From positions 266,086 to 316,133 of the forward strand of contig NZ_KI391971.1 in assembly GCF_000162475.2 (NCBI RefSeq): a stretch of 50,048 nucleotides of DNA. The letters are read 5' to 3'. How positions within the stretch are numbered: the stretch's first letter is position 1; every line of letters starts with the position of its first letter. This stretch comes from Granulicatella elegans ATCC 700633 (GTDB taxonomy: Bacteria; Bacillota; Bacilli; Lactobacillales; Aerococcaceae). A program made the position numbers and the translations under genes. Below, piece after piece: positions 9,107 through 16,131 of this stretch. The notes under the pieces were generated by a model that was given only the letters and a program-made list of their open reading frames with translations, did no database searches and was not told where the DNA came from.

Positions 9107-9179
9107 TAGTAGTAGTAGGTTCTGTAGTAGTAGGTTCTGTAGTAGTAGGTTCTGTAGTAGTGGGTTCAGTAGTAGTAGC
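9107..9179 (-). repeat. 15-bp tandem repeat encoding PTTTE
   Basis: About four and a half near-perfect copies of a 15-base unit (plus strand GGTTCTGTAGTAGTA) encode EPTTT repeats near the 3' end of the surface-protein locus. The unit is a multiple of three, so copy-number change would alter length without shifting the frame. A single-base change after the last copy would exchange the ending TTTN for TEASANSK, so this edge may also have shifted. Confidence 0.85.
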
Positions 9180-10160
9180 TTTAGTAGATTCAACTTCAGA
9201 AGCTTCGAAAATTGGTTCTGCGCTAGTAGCTTCAGTTGAAGTTGTAGTTGTTGTAGTAGGTTCAGTTGAAGTTGTAGTTGTTGCAGTAGTTACCGTAGCC
9301 TCAGTTGCAGTTCCAGCTGTTGTAGGTACTTGATATTCTGGTAATTCAGATTGAATCTCTGGAACACCTTTTTCTGTTGTAATTTCAGTCGTTTCACTTG
9401 TATTTGGAATAATAATATATCCAACTAAACAATATTCTTTTGTAGGAACAAATGTAGTTACTGGAATTGTTGTTACTTTTGTTTCATTTTGTGCCATCAC
9501 ATTTCTTAAATTATAAAGAGATGTCACAGAAGCTGTAATCAGTAATACCATCCATACTTTTTTCTTATGGTATTTAATCATAAGAAAAGCTAAAGCAACT
9601 AATACTCCTGCAGTTAAAACCATCGCTACGGATTTTTGTGTTCCGGTTTGTGGCAATGATTGTTTTACTTGAGCTTTTAAAACAGTTGTAAGAGTTGTTG
9701 TTTGTGGTGTACTTTCTGTTGTTTTCTTTTGCGATGCTTCATTTATAGAAGCAGTTGTTGTGTTTTTTGTTTCTGTAGTTGATGAATTTGTAGTCGACAC
9801 AACTGAGTTAGGAACTATCGTAGAAGTAGTTGCAGTAGTTTCAATTGAAGTGCTAGCTGTTGTAGGGATTTCAATTGAAGGTTTATCTAAAACTTCAGGA
9901 ACCCCTTTTTCAGTTGTGATTGTTGTTACTTCACTTGTTTTTTCTGGTTCATCTGGTAATTTACAGTGTTGTTTTGAATACACAAGAGTATAAGTAGTAC
10001 CATCTTTAGGTAATTCATTTTCAGAATTTACGCGGATAATATTTTTTACTTGCCCTTGATTTAACGTTTCTAATTCAACGGTGTTAACTGCCTGTGCATA
10101 GATTGAATAATTTAAACCAGTAAATAACGCTGTTGTTAGAAATGTTGCTGATAATAATAG

Positions 10161-10168
10161 TTTTTTTT
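10161..10168 (-). repeat. A8 homopolymer two codons after the start codon (slippage site)
   Basis: Eight consecutive A on the minus strand (T8 on plus) directly follow ATG-AT. Loss of one A restores a signal peptide and a long open frame. Placement just after the start codon is typical of translational ON/OFF switching by slipped-strand mispairing. Confidence 0.8.
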
Positions 10169-10199
10169 ATCATAATTTCCTCCTTTTTATACGTTTAAT

Positions 10200-10228
10200 A
10201 TTTTATATAAATTAGGAATATCTGTCAA
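10200..10228 (-). promoter_or_regulatory. Promoter of the surface-protein locus
   Basis: On the minus strand TTGACA (10228-10223), a 17-base spacer and TAAAAT (10205-10200) form a near-consensus promoter 27 bases upstream of the start codon. Such a strong promoter argues that the locus is, or recently was, in use. Confidence 0.82.
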
Positions 10229-10249
10229 GGTGCTATTTGAATACATTTA

Positions 10250-10258
10250 TGTTACAAT
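10250..10258 (+). promoter_or_regulatory. Extended -10 promoter of glf
   Basis: TGT-TACAAT forms an extended -10 about 33 bases before glf, divergent from the surface-protein promoter. The two promoters' upstream elements lie within about 30 bases of each other. No convincing -35 is seen. Confidence 0.5.
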
Positions 10259-10290
10259 ATTATTAATAAACATATAAGGAGAATAAATAA

Positions 10291-11403
10291 ATGGCATATG
10301 ATTATTTAGTAGTAGGTGCAGGTTTGTTTGGTGCAACATTTGCACGTGAAGCTGCTAATCGTGGATTTAAAGTGAAAGTAATTGAAAAACGTTCGCATAT
10401 TGCAGGGAATATTTATACAAAAGAAGTTGAAGGAATTCAAGTTCATGAATATGGAGCACATATTTTCCATACAAGTGATAAAAGAATTTGGGATTATGTG
10501 CACCAATTTGCTACATTTAATCGTTATACAAATACCCCTGTTGCGAATTTTAATGGTGAAATCTATAATTTACCATTTAACATGAATACTTTTAATAAAT
10601 TATGGGGAGTTGTGACTCCGCAAGAAGCAGCAGCTAAAATTGAAGAACAACGAGCAGTATTAAAAGGAAAAACTCCTGAAAACTTGGAAGAACAAGCTAT
10701 TTCTTTAGTAGGGGAAGATGTCTATTACAAGTTAATCAAAGGCTATACTGAAAAACAATGGGGACGTTCTGCTACAGAACTACCAGCCTTTATTATTCGT
10801 CGATTACCTGTTCGATATACGTATGATAATAATTATTTCAACGATACGTATCAAGGAATTCCAATTGGTGGATATACTCAAATGGTTAAAAATATGTTCA
10901 ATCATGAAAATATTGAAGTGGAATTAAATGTCGATTTCTTTGAGAAAAAAGAAGAGTATTTACAAAGCGGCGTTAAAATTATTTTCACAGGAATGATTGA
11001 TGAGTTTTTCAATTATGAATTGGGAACGTTAGAATATCGTAGTTTACGATTTGAAACAGAAGTGTTAGACACAGAAAACTTCCAGGGAAATGCAGTTGTG
11101 AATTACACAGATCGTGAAACTCCATATACTCGTATTATTGAACATAAACATTTTGAGTTTGGAACACAAGAAAAGACAGTTATTACAAAAGAATATCCAT
11201 CGGATTGGGAAAAAGGTCAAGAACCTTATTATCCAGTCAATAATCAACAAAATAATGATCTATATTCTAAATATAAAAAGCTAGCTCAAACAGTACCACA
11301 AGTAATTTTTGGAGGACGTTTAGGTCAATATCGTTATTATGATATGCACCAAGTAATTGCAGCAGCTTTAGAAGTAGTCAAACAAGAATTTAAAGAAAAA
11401 TAA
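10291..11403 (+). CDS. glf: UDP-galactopyranose mutase
   Basis: This 370-residue flavoenzyme interconverts UDP-galactopyranose and UDP-galactofuranose, the donor for galactofuranose in surface polysaccharides. The FAD-binding DYLVVGAGLFGATFAREA is at residues 3-20, followed by HIAGNIYTKEVEGIQVHEYGAHIFHTS at about 36-62, the conserved substrate and flavin-contact region. Later motifs GYTEKQWGRSATELP (about 151-165) and the C-terminal GGRLGQYRYYDMHQVI (about 338-353) are intact. The length is normal. GGAGA lies 8 bases upstream. It stands alone with its own terminator, so it may serve a polysaccharide cluster elsewhere. Confidence 0.97.
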   Translation: MAYDYLVVGAGLFGATFAREAANRGFKVKVIEKRSHIAGNIYTKEVEGIQVHEYGAHIFHTSDKRIWDYVHQFATFNRYTNTPVANFNGEIYNLPFNMNTFNKLWGVVTPQEAAAKIEEQRAVLKGKTPENLEEQAISLVGEDVYYKLIKGYTEKQWGRSATELPAFIIRRLPVRYTYDNNYFNDTYQGIPIGGYTQMVKNMFNHENIEVELNVDFFEKKEEYLQSGVKIIFTGMIDEFFNYELGTLEYRSLRFETEVLDTENFQGNAVVNYTDRETPYTRIIEHKHFEFGTQEKTVITKEYPSDWEKGQEPYYPVNNQQNNDLYSKYKKLAQTVPQVIFGGRLGQYRYYDMHQVIAAALEVVKQEFKEK

Positions 11404-11405
11404 TC

Positions 11406-11444
11406 AACAAGGAGGACGTTTTCTAGGACGCCTCCTTGTTTTAT
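11406..11444 (+). terminator. Terminator of glf
   Basis: AACAAGGAGG (11406-11415) pairs with CCTCCTTGTT (11431-11440) over 10 bp around a GACG/GACG-containing loop and is followed by a short T-rich tail. Confidence 0.82.
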
Positions 11445-11594
11445 TATAAAAATAGGATGAAGATAGCATAAATGGAAAGTTTCTGAAGTTTAATGTAATA
11501 AAGCTATTGTTCATAAATTTTCAAAGAGTTTTTACAGTACTTTTTCATTAATTTCAAAATTTGAAAAATATTAAACAAAACATGAAAGAAATTG

Positions 11595-11623
11595 TTGATT
11601 CCATTGAAATGAATTGTTATAAT
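11595..11623 (+). promoter_or_regulatory. Candidate promoter, probably of the PTS IIC gene
   Basis: TTGATT (11595-11600), a 17-base spacer and TATAAT (11618-11623) with an extended TGT make a strong sigma-A promoter. If it drives the next gene, the leader is about 280 bases and consists largely of the ketopantoate reductase relic. The region could also be coincidental relic sequence. Confidence 0.55.
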
Positions 11624-11811
11624 CGTGACACAATCGGTCTTCATCATCCATCAATGCATTAAGAGTTAATGTTGAATAATCGTTTGACGGAGATTGATTA
11701 TATGAATGGAGCAGTGGTCAGAAAAGGTAAAAATACGGAGTTCCAACACTTTGTTGCGCCTTTTCAACATCATTGATTCATTGTAAAGAGCAAATTTTGA
11801 AAGCTCACTAA
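11624..11811 (+). pseudogene. Decayed C-terminal fragment of a 2-dehydropantoate 2-reductase (PanE/ApbA) gene
   Basis: The unannotated gap before the PTS gene translates as IGLHHPSMH, a stop, then ELMLNNRLTEIDYMNGAVV and RKGK. After a one-base shift it continues KYGVPTLCCAFSTSLIHCKE and ends QILKAH at TAA 11809-11811. HPSMxQxL, NRxTEIDYxNGAVVxxGK, KYGVPTP and LIHxKE are, in that order, the signature of the C-terminal ApbA_C domain of ketopantoate reductase. CAA-to-TAA and loss of one base from an A-tract near 11733 disrupt it, and the N-terminal Rossmann domain is absent. Recognition is by motif memory and needs a translated search. Surrounding positions 11450-11590 show nothing else recognisable. 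Confidence 0.8.
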
Positions 11812-11909
11812 TAAAAGGTAGAGAAAGAATAGAAATTGATTTGTGAAGTATTTCTGAAAAGTTTCAACAACTTTTATAAAGGAGTAGACAAAAAGAAAGA
11901 AGGGGTTAT

Positions 11910-12953
11910 ATGGAAGCTCAAGAAAAAATGACTGCAAAAGTCTTTATGAACAAAATCTTACAAGGAACTGCATTAGGGGTAATTATCGGTTTAATTCCAA
12001 ACGCTGTATTATCTGCTATTTTAAAATATTTTAGTCAATATCCACTAGCAGTTCAAATCACACAAATTGCTGTAATTTTCCAATTAGCAACACCATTAAT
12101 TATTGGTGCATTAATTGCTTTACAATTTGGTTTTAAACCAATGCCAATGATGGTTACAGCAGGAGCAAGTTTTGTTGCATCAGGTGTTGTAAAATTCAAT
12201 CCAGAACTAGGGAAATATGTTGGAGCCGGTACTGGAGACTTAATTAATACAATGTTAACAGCTGCAATTGCGGTATTAGCATTAATGTGGATTAAAGATA
12301 AATTTGGTTCTACAGCTGTAGTTGCAATGCCAATCGTTGTCGGTGTAGGTGCTTCATTTATCGGTTTACAATTATTACCATTCGTTGCGAAATTAACAGC
12401 TGCAATTGGAGCAGTTATTAACGAATTCACTCACTTACAACCGATTTTAATGTCTATTTTAATTGTATGTTCATTTGCATTCTTAATTATTTCACCAATT
12501 TCAACAGTTGCGATTGGTTTAGCAATTCAATTAAATGGTGTGTCAGCAGGGGCTGCTGCGATGGGTGTTGCTGTAACAGCCGTAGTATTAGTGGTTCATT
12601 CATGGAAAGTGAATAATTCAGGAGTAACTTTAGCGATTGCTTTAGGAGCTATGAAATTAATGATGCCAAACTTATTTAAGTATCCAATTATTTTAGTTCC
12701 AACTTTAACAACAGCTGTTATTTCTGCAATTCCAGTTGCATTATTTAGTGTGAGTGGTACTCCTCAATCTGCTGGTTTTGGTTTAGTAGGTTTAGTAGGA
12801 CCTCTAGCTTCTATCGATGCAGGATTAAATGTTGGGTTAGCAGTAGTTGTTTGGCTACTTGTACCAGTTGTTGCAGCATTAGCAACGAAATTTGTTTATG
12901 AAAATGTATTAAAATTATACGATTCTAATGTGGTATTTAAATTCCAACAATAA
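11910..12953 (+). CDS. PTS-type sugar transporter subunit IIC (PTS_EIIC_2 family)
   Basis: This 347-residue integral membrane protein has about nine hydrophobic segments rich in Ala, Val and Ile. It matches the stand-alone PTS_EIIC_2 group (PF13303): VFMNKILQGTALGVIIGLIPNA at the N-terminus, QLATPLIIGALIALQFGFKPM at about 57-77, GAGTGDLINT at about 105-114, ISPISTVAIG in the middle and SAGFGLVGLVGP at about 283-294. Family members lack fused IIA/IIB domains, none is encoded nearby, and the substrate is unknown. AAAGAAGG lies close upstream. It has its own terminator and precedes a LysR regulator, which may or may not control it. Confidence 0.82.
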   Translation: MEAQEKMTAKVFMNKILQGTALGVIIGLIPNAVLSAILKYFSQYPLAVQITQIAVIFQLATPLIIGALIALQFGFKPMPMMVTAGASFVASGVVKFNPELGKYVGAGTGDLINTMLTAAIAVLALMWIKDKFGSTAVVAMPIVVGVGASFIGLQLLPFVAKLTAAIGAVINEFTHLQPILMSILIVCSFAFLIISPISTVAIGLAIQLNGVSAGAAAMGVAVTAVVLVVHSWKVNNSGVTLAIALGAMKLMMPNLFKYPIILVPTLTTAVISAIPVALFSVSGTPQSAGFGLVGLVGPLASIDAGLNVGLAVVVWLLVPVVAALATKFVYENVLKLYDSNVVFKFQQ

Positions 12954-12970
12954 AAGGAATCGTTGAAAAG

Positions 12971-12998
12971 AACTGGGCTTTAAGCTCAGTTTTTTTTA
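12971..12998 (+). terminator. Terminator of the PTS IIC gene
   Basis: A 9-bp stem (AACTGGGCT with AGCTCAGTT, one G-T pair) and a TTA loop are followed by a run of at least eight T. Confidence 0.92.
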
Positions 12999-13074
12999 TT
13001 TGCGGAAACTATAGGGTAGCATGAAATTAAAATCTCATTTATAATAAAGGTAAGATGGCAAAAGGAGAAAAAAT

Positions 13075-14007
13075 ATGCGTATTCAACAATTAGTTTATTT
13101 AGAAAAAATTGCAGAAAAAGGATCCATTAATGAAGCCGCAAAAGATTTATTTTTAACTCAACCAAGTCTATCAAATGCCATGAAAGATTTAGAGCAAGAA
13201 ATGAATATTCAATTATTAGTTCGGTATAAGAATGGAGTTTCTTTAACAGAAGAAGGTCGAGAGTTTTTAGTATATGCTAGACAAATATTGGACCAAGTAA
13301 ACTTGATGGAAGAAAAATATAAACGTAAAACAAAAAGGAAACGTGACTTCTCAGTTTCAGCACAGCACTATGCGTTTGTCGTTCATGCGTTCGTTGCATT
13401 AATCCGTCAAGAAGCTGGTGATGAATATCAATTTACGTTAAGAGAAACAGAAACTCAAAATATTTTAGAAGACTTAATGAAATTCAAAAGTGAGTTAGGG
13501 ATTTTATATTTAAATAATTTTAACCGTCAAGTTATGAAAAAATTATTTAAAGAGAAAAACTTAGAATTTACGCCATTATTTACAGCAAAACCTCACGTAT
13601 TTATTAGTAGAGAAAATCCATTAGCTTCTCAATCTAGTATTACACTAGAAGAGTTAGAAGATTATCCTTACTTATCTTATGAACAAGGAGAAGAAAACTC
13701 CTTCTATTTTGCTGAAGAGATTTTAAGTACAATGGAACATAAGAAGAGTATTAAGGTAAGTGACCGTGCAACAATTTTTAATTTAATGGTCGGGTTAAAT
13801 GGTTATACGATTAGTTCGGGAATTATTAGTAGTGAATTAAATGATGATAAAATTGTGGCAATTCCATTAGCCATTGAAGATGAATTAGAAATTGGATATT
13901 TAAAACATCATCAAATGGAATTATCGCCTGTTGCACATATCTTTTTAGAATTATTAATTACTCATATTCGTGGATATGGATTTGAAGTAGCAACGGTATT
14001 AGAATAG
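13075..14007 (+). CDS. LysR-family regulator of the CpsY/MtaR (methionine-type) group
   Basis: This 310-residue LysR protein has an N-terminal winged HTH (MRIQQLVYLEKIAEKGSINEA, then FLTQPSLSNAMKDLEQEM at about 30-47). Its effector domain contains FSVSAQHYAFVVHAFVALIR (about 97-116), LRETET, ELGILYLNNFNR (about 143-154), KPHVFISRENPLA and YLSYEQGEENSFYFAEEILS (about 200-219). These segments closely resemble streptococcal MtaR/CpsY/MetR regulators of methionine and cysteine uptake. A half-site AAACTATA lies upstream at 13006-13013, and a complete 17-base box of the kind bound by these regulators sits before the MetE-like gene at 35626. Regulation of that gene by this protein is inference. Confidence 0.85.
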   Translation: MRIQQLVYLEKIAEKGSINEAAKDLFLTQPSLSNAMKDLEQEMNIQLLVRYKNGVSLTEEGREFLVYARQILDQVNLMEEKYKRKTKRKRDFSVSAQHYAFVVHAFVALIRQEAGDEYQFTLRETETQNILEDLMKFKSELGILYLNNFNRQVMKKLFKEKNLEFTPLFTAKPHVFISRENPLASQSSITLEELEDYPYLSYEQGEENSFYFAEEILSTMEHKKSIKVSDRATIFNLMVGLNGYTISSGIISSELNDDKIVAIPLAIEDELEIGYLKHHQMELSPVAHIFLELLITHIRGYGFEVATVLE

Positions 14008-14032
14008 AAAATGTTTAAAGGAGAGTAATAAT

Positions 14033-15745
14033 ATGAGTTGGCAAGATATTGCATTAAAATGGGAAAAGTTCGAAGGATTAGAAGATTATTTAAAAACTCA
14101 ATTAGAGAACTTTTCTGAAAAAGAAAAAGAAGAAGCGTTTTATGCTCCATTAGAATTTGGAACAGCAGGAATGCGTGGAATTGTTGGCCCTGGGATTAAT
14201 CGTATGAATATTTATACGGTTCGTCAAGCAACAGAAGGGTTAGCGCGATTAATTGAAACATATGGAGAAGAAGCGAAACAACGAGGGGTAGCAATCGCAC
14301 ATGATTCACGTCATTTTTCTCCTGAATTTGCATTAGAATCTGCAAAAGTTTTAGTAAAACATGGCATTAAAGCGTATGTATTTGAAGATTTAAGACCAAC
14401 ACCTGAATTGTCTTATGCGGTACGTCACTTGCAAACATTTGCAGGAATTATGATTACAGCTAGTCATAATCCAGCTGCCTATAATGGGTATAAAGTATAT
14501 GGTGAAGATGGAGGACAAATGCCTCCAAAAGATGCAGATGCTTTAACAGAATTTGTTCGCCAAGTTGAAAATCCATTAGCAGTAGATGTGGTGACAAAAG
14601 AAGAATTAGAACAATCAGCATTATTTGAATGGATTGGTGAAGCAGTAGATGCTGCTTATTTAGAAGAAATCAAATCAGTTTCGGTAAATCCAGCCTTATT
14701 ATCTCATACAAAAGATTTATCAGTTGTTTATACTCCATTACATGGAACAGGGTTAATGTTAACAAAACGAGCATTAGATCAAGCTGGATTTACAGGATTA
14801 CATGTTGTATCAGAACAAGCAACTCCAGATGGAGACTTCACAACGGTAAAATCTCCAAACCCTGAAGAAGCAGGTGCATTTGAATATGCGATTCGTTTAG
14901 GAGAAGAAACTAAAGCGGATGTATTGTTAGCAACAGACCCAGATGCAGATAGAATGGGTGCTGCCGTTCGCCAACCAGATGGAACTTACCAAGTCATTAC
15001 TGGAAACCAAATTGCAGCGATTTTATTAGATTATTTATTATTTGCTCATCAAAAAGCAGGAACATTACCAGCAAATGCAGCTGCAGTAAAATCAATTGTA
15101 TCTAGTGAATTACCAACAGTTATTGCAGAACATTATGGTGCGAAAATGGTCAATGTATTAACTGGTTTTAAATTTATTGCAGAACAAATTAAAAACTATG
15201 AAGAAACAAATGCTCATACATTTATGTTTGGGTTTGAAGAAAGTTATGGTTATTTAGTTCAACCATTTGTTCGTGATAAAGATGCGATTCAAGCCGTATT
15301 GTTATTAACAGAAGTAGCAGCTCACTTCAAGAGCGAAGGGAAAACTTTATATGATGGTCTTCAAGCTTTATATGAAAAATATGGTTATTTCTTAGAAAAA
15401 ACAATTTCTGTAACGGTTCAAGGGTTAGAAGGTCCTGCTAAAATCAAAGCTTTATTAGATGGATTACGTAAAGAAGTTCCTTCTAACTTTGGAGGTATTA
15501 AAGTAGCATTGGCACAAGATTTTTCAGTGAACCAACAAGTAGATGCCCAAGGTGTTACTTCTGAAATTGGCTTACCAACTTCAAATGTATTGAAATATAT
15601 TTTAGAAGATGGTTCATGGATTGCAGTAAGACCAAGTGGTACAGAACCTAAAATTAAATTCTACATGGGTGTGAAAGCTGCTACTCAAGAGGAAGCAGAA
15701 GAAAAACTAGCAAAATTCCAAAAAGACTTGGATGCATATATTTAA
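14033..15745 (+). CDS. pgcA: Phosphoglucomutase / phosphomannomutase (alpha-D-phosphohexomutase)
   Basis: This 570-residue enzyme interconverts glucose-6-phosphate and glucose-1-phosphate, feeding UDP-glucose and surface glycans. The N-terminal FGTAGMRGIVGPGINRMN (residues 42-59) is family-typical. The active-site loop ITASHNPAAYNGYK carries phosphoserine Ser144. The metal-binding loop is DPDADRMG at about 303-310, GFEESYGYL is the sugar-specificity loop at about 402-410, and the phosphate-binding RPSGTEPKIKFY is near 527-538. The long length matches B. subtilis PgcA. GGAGAG lies 8 bases upstream, and the gene follows the LysR gene by 25 bases, suggesting co-transcription. Confidence 0.95.
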   Translation: MSWQDIALKWEKFEGLEDYLKTQLENFSEKEKEEAFYAPLEFGTAGMRGIVGPGINRMNIYTVRQATEGLARLIETYGEEAKQRGVAIAHDSRHFSPEFALESAKVLVKHGIKAYVFEDLRPTPELSYAVRHLQTFAGIMITASHNPAAYNGYKVYGEDGGQMPPKDADALTEFVRQVENPLAVDVVTKEELEQSALFEWIGEAVDAAYLEEIKSVSVNPALLSHTKDLSVVYTPLHGTGLMLTKRALDQAGFTGLHVVSEQATPDGDFTTVKSPNPEEAGAFEYAIRLGEETKADVLLATDPDADRMGAAVRQPDGTYQVITGNQIAAILLDYLLFAHQKAGTLPANAAAVKSIVSSELPTVIAEHYGAKMVNVLTGFKFIAEQIKNYEETNAHTFMFGFEESYGYLVQPFVRDKDAIQAVLLLTEVAAHFKSEGKTLYDGLQALYEKYGYFLEKTISVTVQGLEGPAKIKALLDGLRKEVPSNFGGIKVALAQDFSVNQQVDAQGVTSEIGLPTSNVLKYILEDGSWIAVRPSGTEPKIKFYMGVKAATQEEAEEKLAKFQKDLDAYI

Positions 15746-15761
15746 TATAAAAAATTGAATG

Positions 15762-15836
15762 AGACTTCTCTGAAGTAGTAGAGGCCGACAGTAGTTGTAC
15801 AGTCAAGAGTGATGCTACAAGGAGAAGTCTTTTTTT
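15762..15836 (+). terminator. Terminator of pgcA with an unusually long apical region
   Basis: AGACTTCTC (15762-15770) and GAGAAGTCT (15822-15830) form a perfect 9-bp stem followed by seven T, but the arms are separated by about 50 bases rather than a small loop. Nearby GTAG/CTAC segments could extend the stem inward. Confidence 0.75.
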
Positions 15837-15895
15837 GTTCTCTATTGGATAATTTTGCTTCAAAAAGAAAATTTTAGGAATTTTTCCAAAAACTC

Positions 15896-15924
15896 TTGCT
15901 ACTTTGTGATAAGAGGAGTACACT
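15896..15924 (+). promoter_or_regulatory. Candidate promoter in the pgcA-pncB gap
   Basis: TTGCTA (15896-15901), a 17-base spacer and TACACT (15919-15924). A transcript starting near 15931 would run about 200 bases before pncB and contains a hairpin at 16017-16042, so it could be a distal pncB promoter or the start of a small RNA. Confidence 0.5.
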
Positions 15925-15930
15925 AATAGT

Positions 15931-16044
15931 AAGAAGAATACATTGATAAATAAAGAAACTAAATAAAAAAGTTTATTCATTTTGAAGGTATTTAAGTGTG
16001 GAAATGATGGTTGAAAGAGGGGCTAGGAAACTAGTCCCTTTTGC
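15931..16044 (+). ncRNA. Candidate small RNA or structured leader
   Basis: Between the candidate promoter and pncB there is no convincing gene. The stretch ends in a hairpin (GGGGCTAG and CTAGTCCC around GAAA, one G-T pair) followed by TTTT at 16040-16043. Promoter plus terminator-like hairpin would define an RNA of about 110 bases, but the T-run is short and it may only be the pncB leader. Confidence 0.3.
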
Positions 16045-16052
16045 CGTAAAAA

Positions 16053-16096
16053 ATAGTTTGGAAAGTTTGTACAAACTATGAAAACTGGTGTACAAT
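16053..16096 (+). promoter_or_regulatory. pncB-nadE promoter with a palindromic operator candidate
   Basis: A -10 TACAAT lies at 16091-16096, and a weak -35 TTGTAC at 16067-16072 is 18 bases upstream. The -35 is embedded in a perfect 14-base palindrome AGTTTGTACAAACT (16064-16077). A second inverted pair, ATAGTTTG (16053-16060) and CAAACTAT (16072-16079), overlaps it. Repressor binding here would block RNA polymerase. NAD-salvage operons in Firmicutes are often controlled by NiaR-type repressors, but I cannot match this site to that motif. Confidence 0.6.
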
Positions 16097-16131
16097 ATAT
16101 GTAATTATAATGAAAAGAGGGTTATGGAACC

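Larger units (their letters stand above)
9102..10173 (-). pseudogene. Frameshifted, possibly phase-variable Thr-rich LPXTG surface protein (apparent fusion of two paralogues)
   Basis: On the minus strand a strong ribosome binding site (AAGGAGG) precedes ATG at 10173-10171. The codons that follow run into an A8 tract and hit a stop after 29 codons. With one A fewer the frame reads MIKKLLLSATFLTTAL and onward, a complete signal peptide ending YAQA, and then stays open to 9102, giving about 356 residues. That frame contains two Thr-rich domains, each with ITTEKGVPE. Between them is sorting signal LPQTG (9642-9656), a membrane helix, KYHKKK, and then a second signal-peptide-like helix (VWMVLLITASVTSLYN). 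LPXTG signals normally end a protein, so this looks like an in-frame fusion of tandem paralogues. The C-terminus is a PTTTE repeat. Either a phase-OFF state, a dead gene or a sequence error would explain the shift. The function is not known. Confidence 0.75.

Noticed and set aside
9107-9179. Repeat block as a CRISPR array
   Set aside because: The unit is 15 bp, contiguous, without spacers and in the reading frame of a surface protein. No cas genes are near.
9579-9581. Internal ATG as an independent start for the second half of the surface-protein locus
   Set aside because: No ribosome binding site precedes it. It is better explained as a fusion point, though an old gene start there remains possible.
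9760-9993. Plus-strand open frame opposite the surface-protein locus
   Set aside because: It is a Val/Thr-rich shadow of the Thr-rich minus-strand repeats without start signals.
15991-16080. Short open frame (about 25 codons) before pncB as a leader peptide
   Set aside because: It lacks a good ribosome binding site and runs through the hairpin and operator. The structure explains the sequence better.
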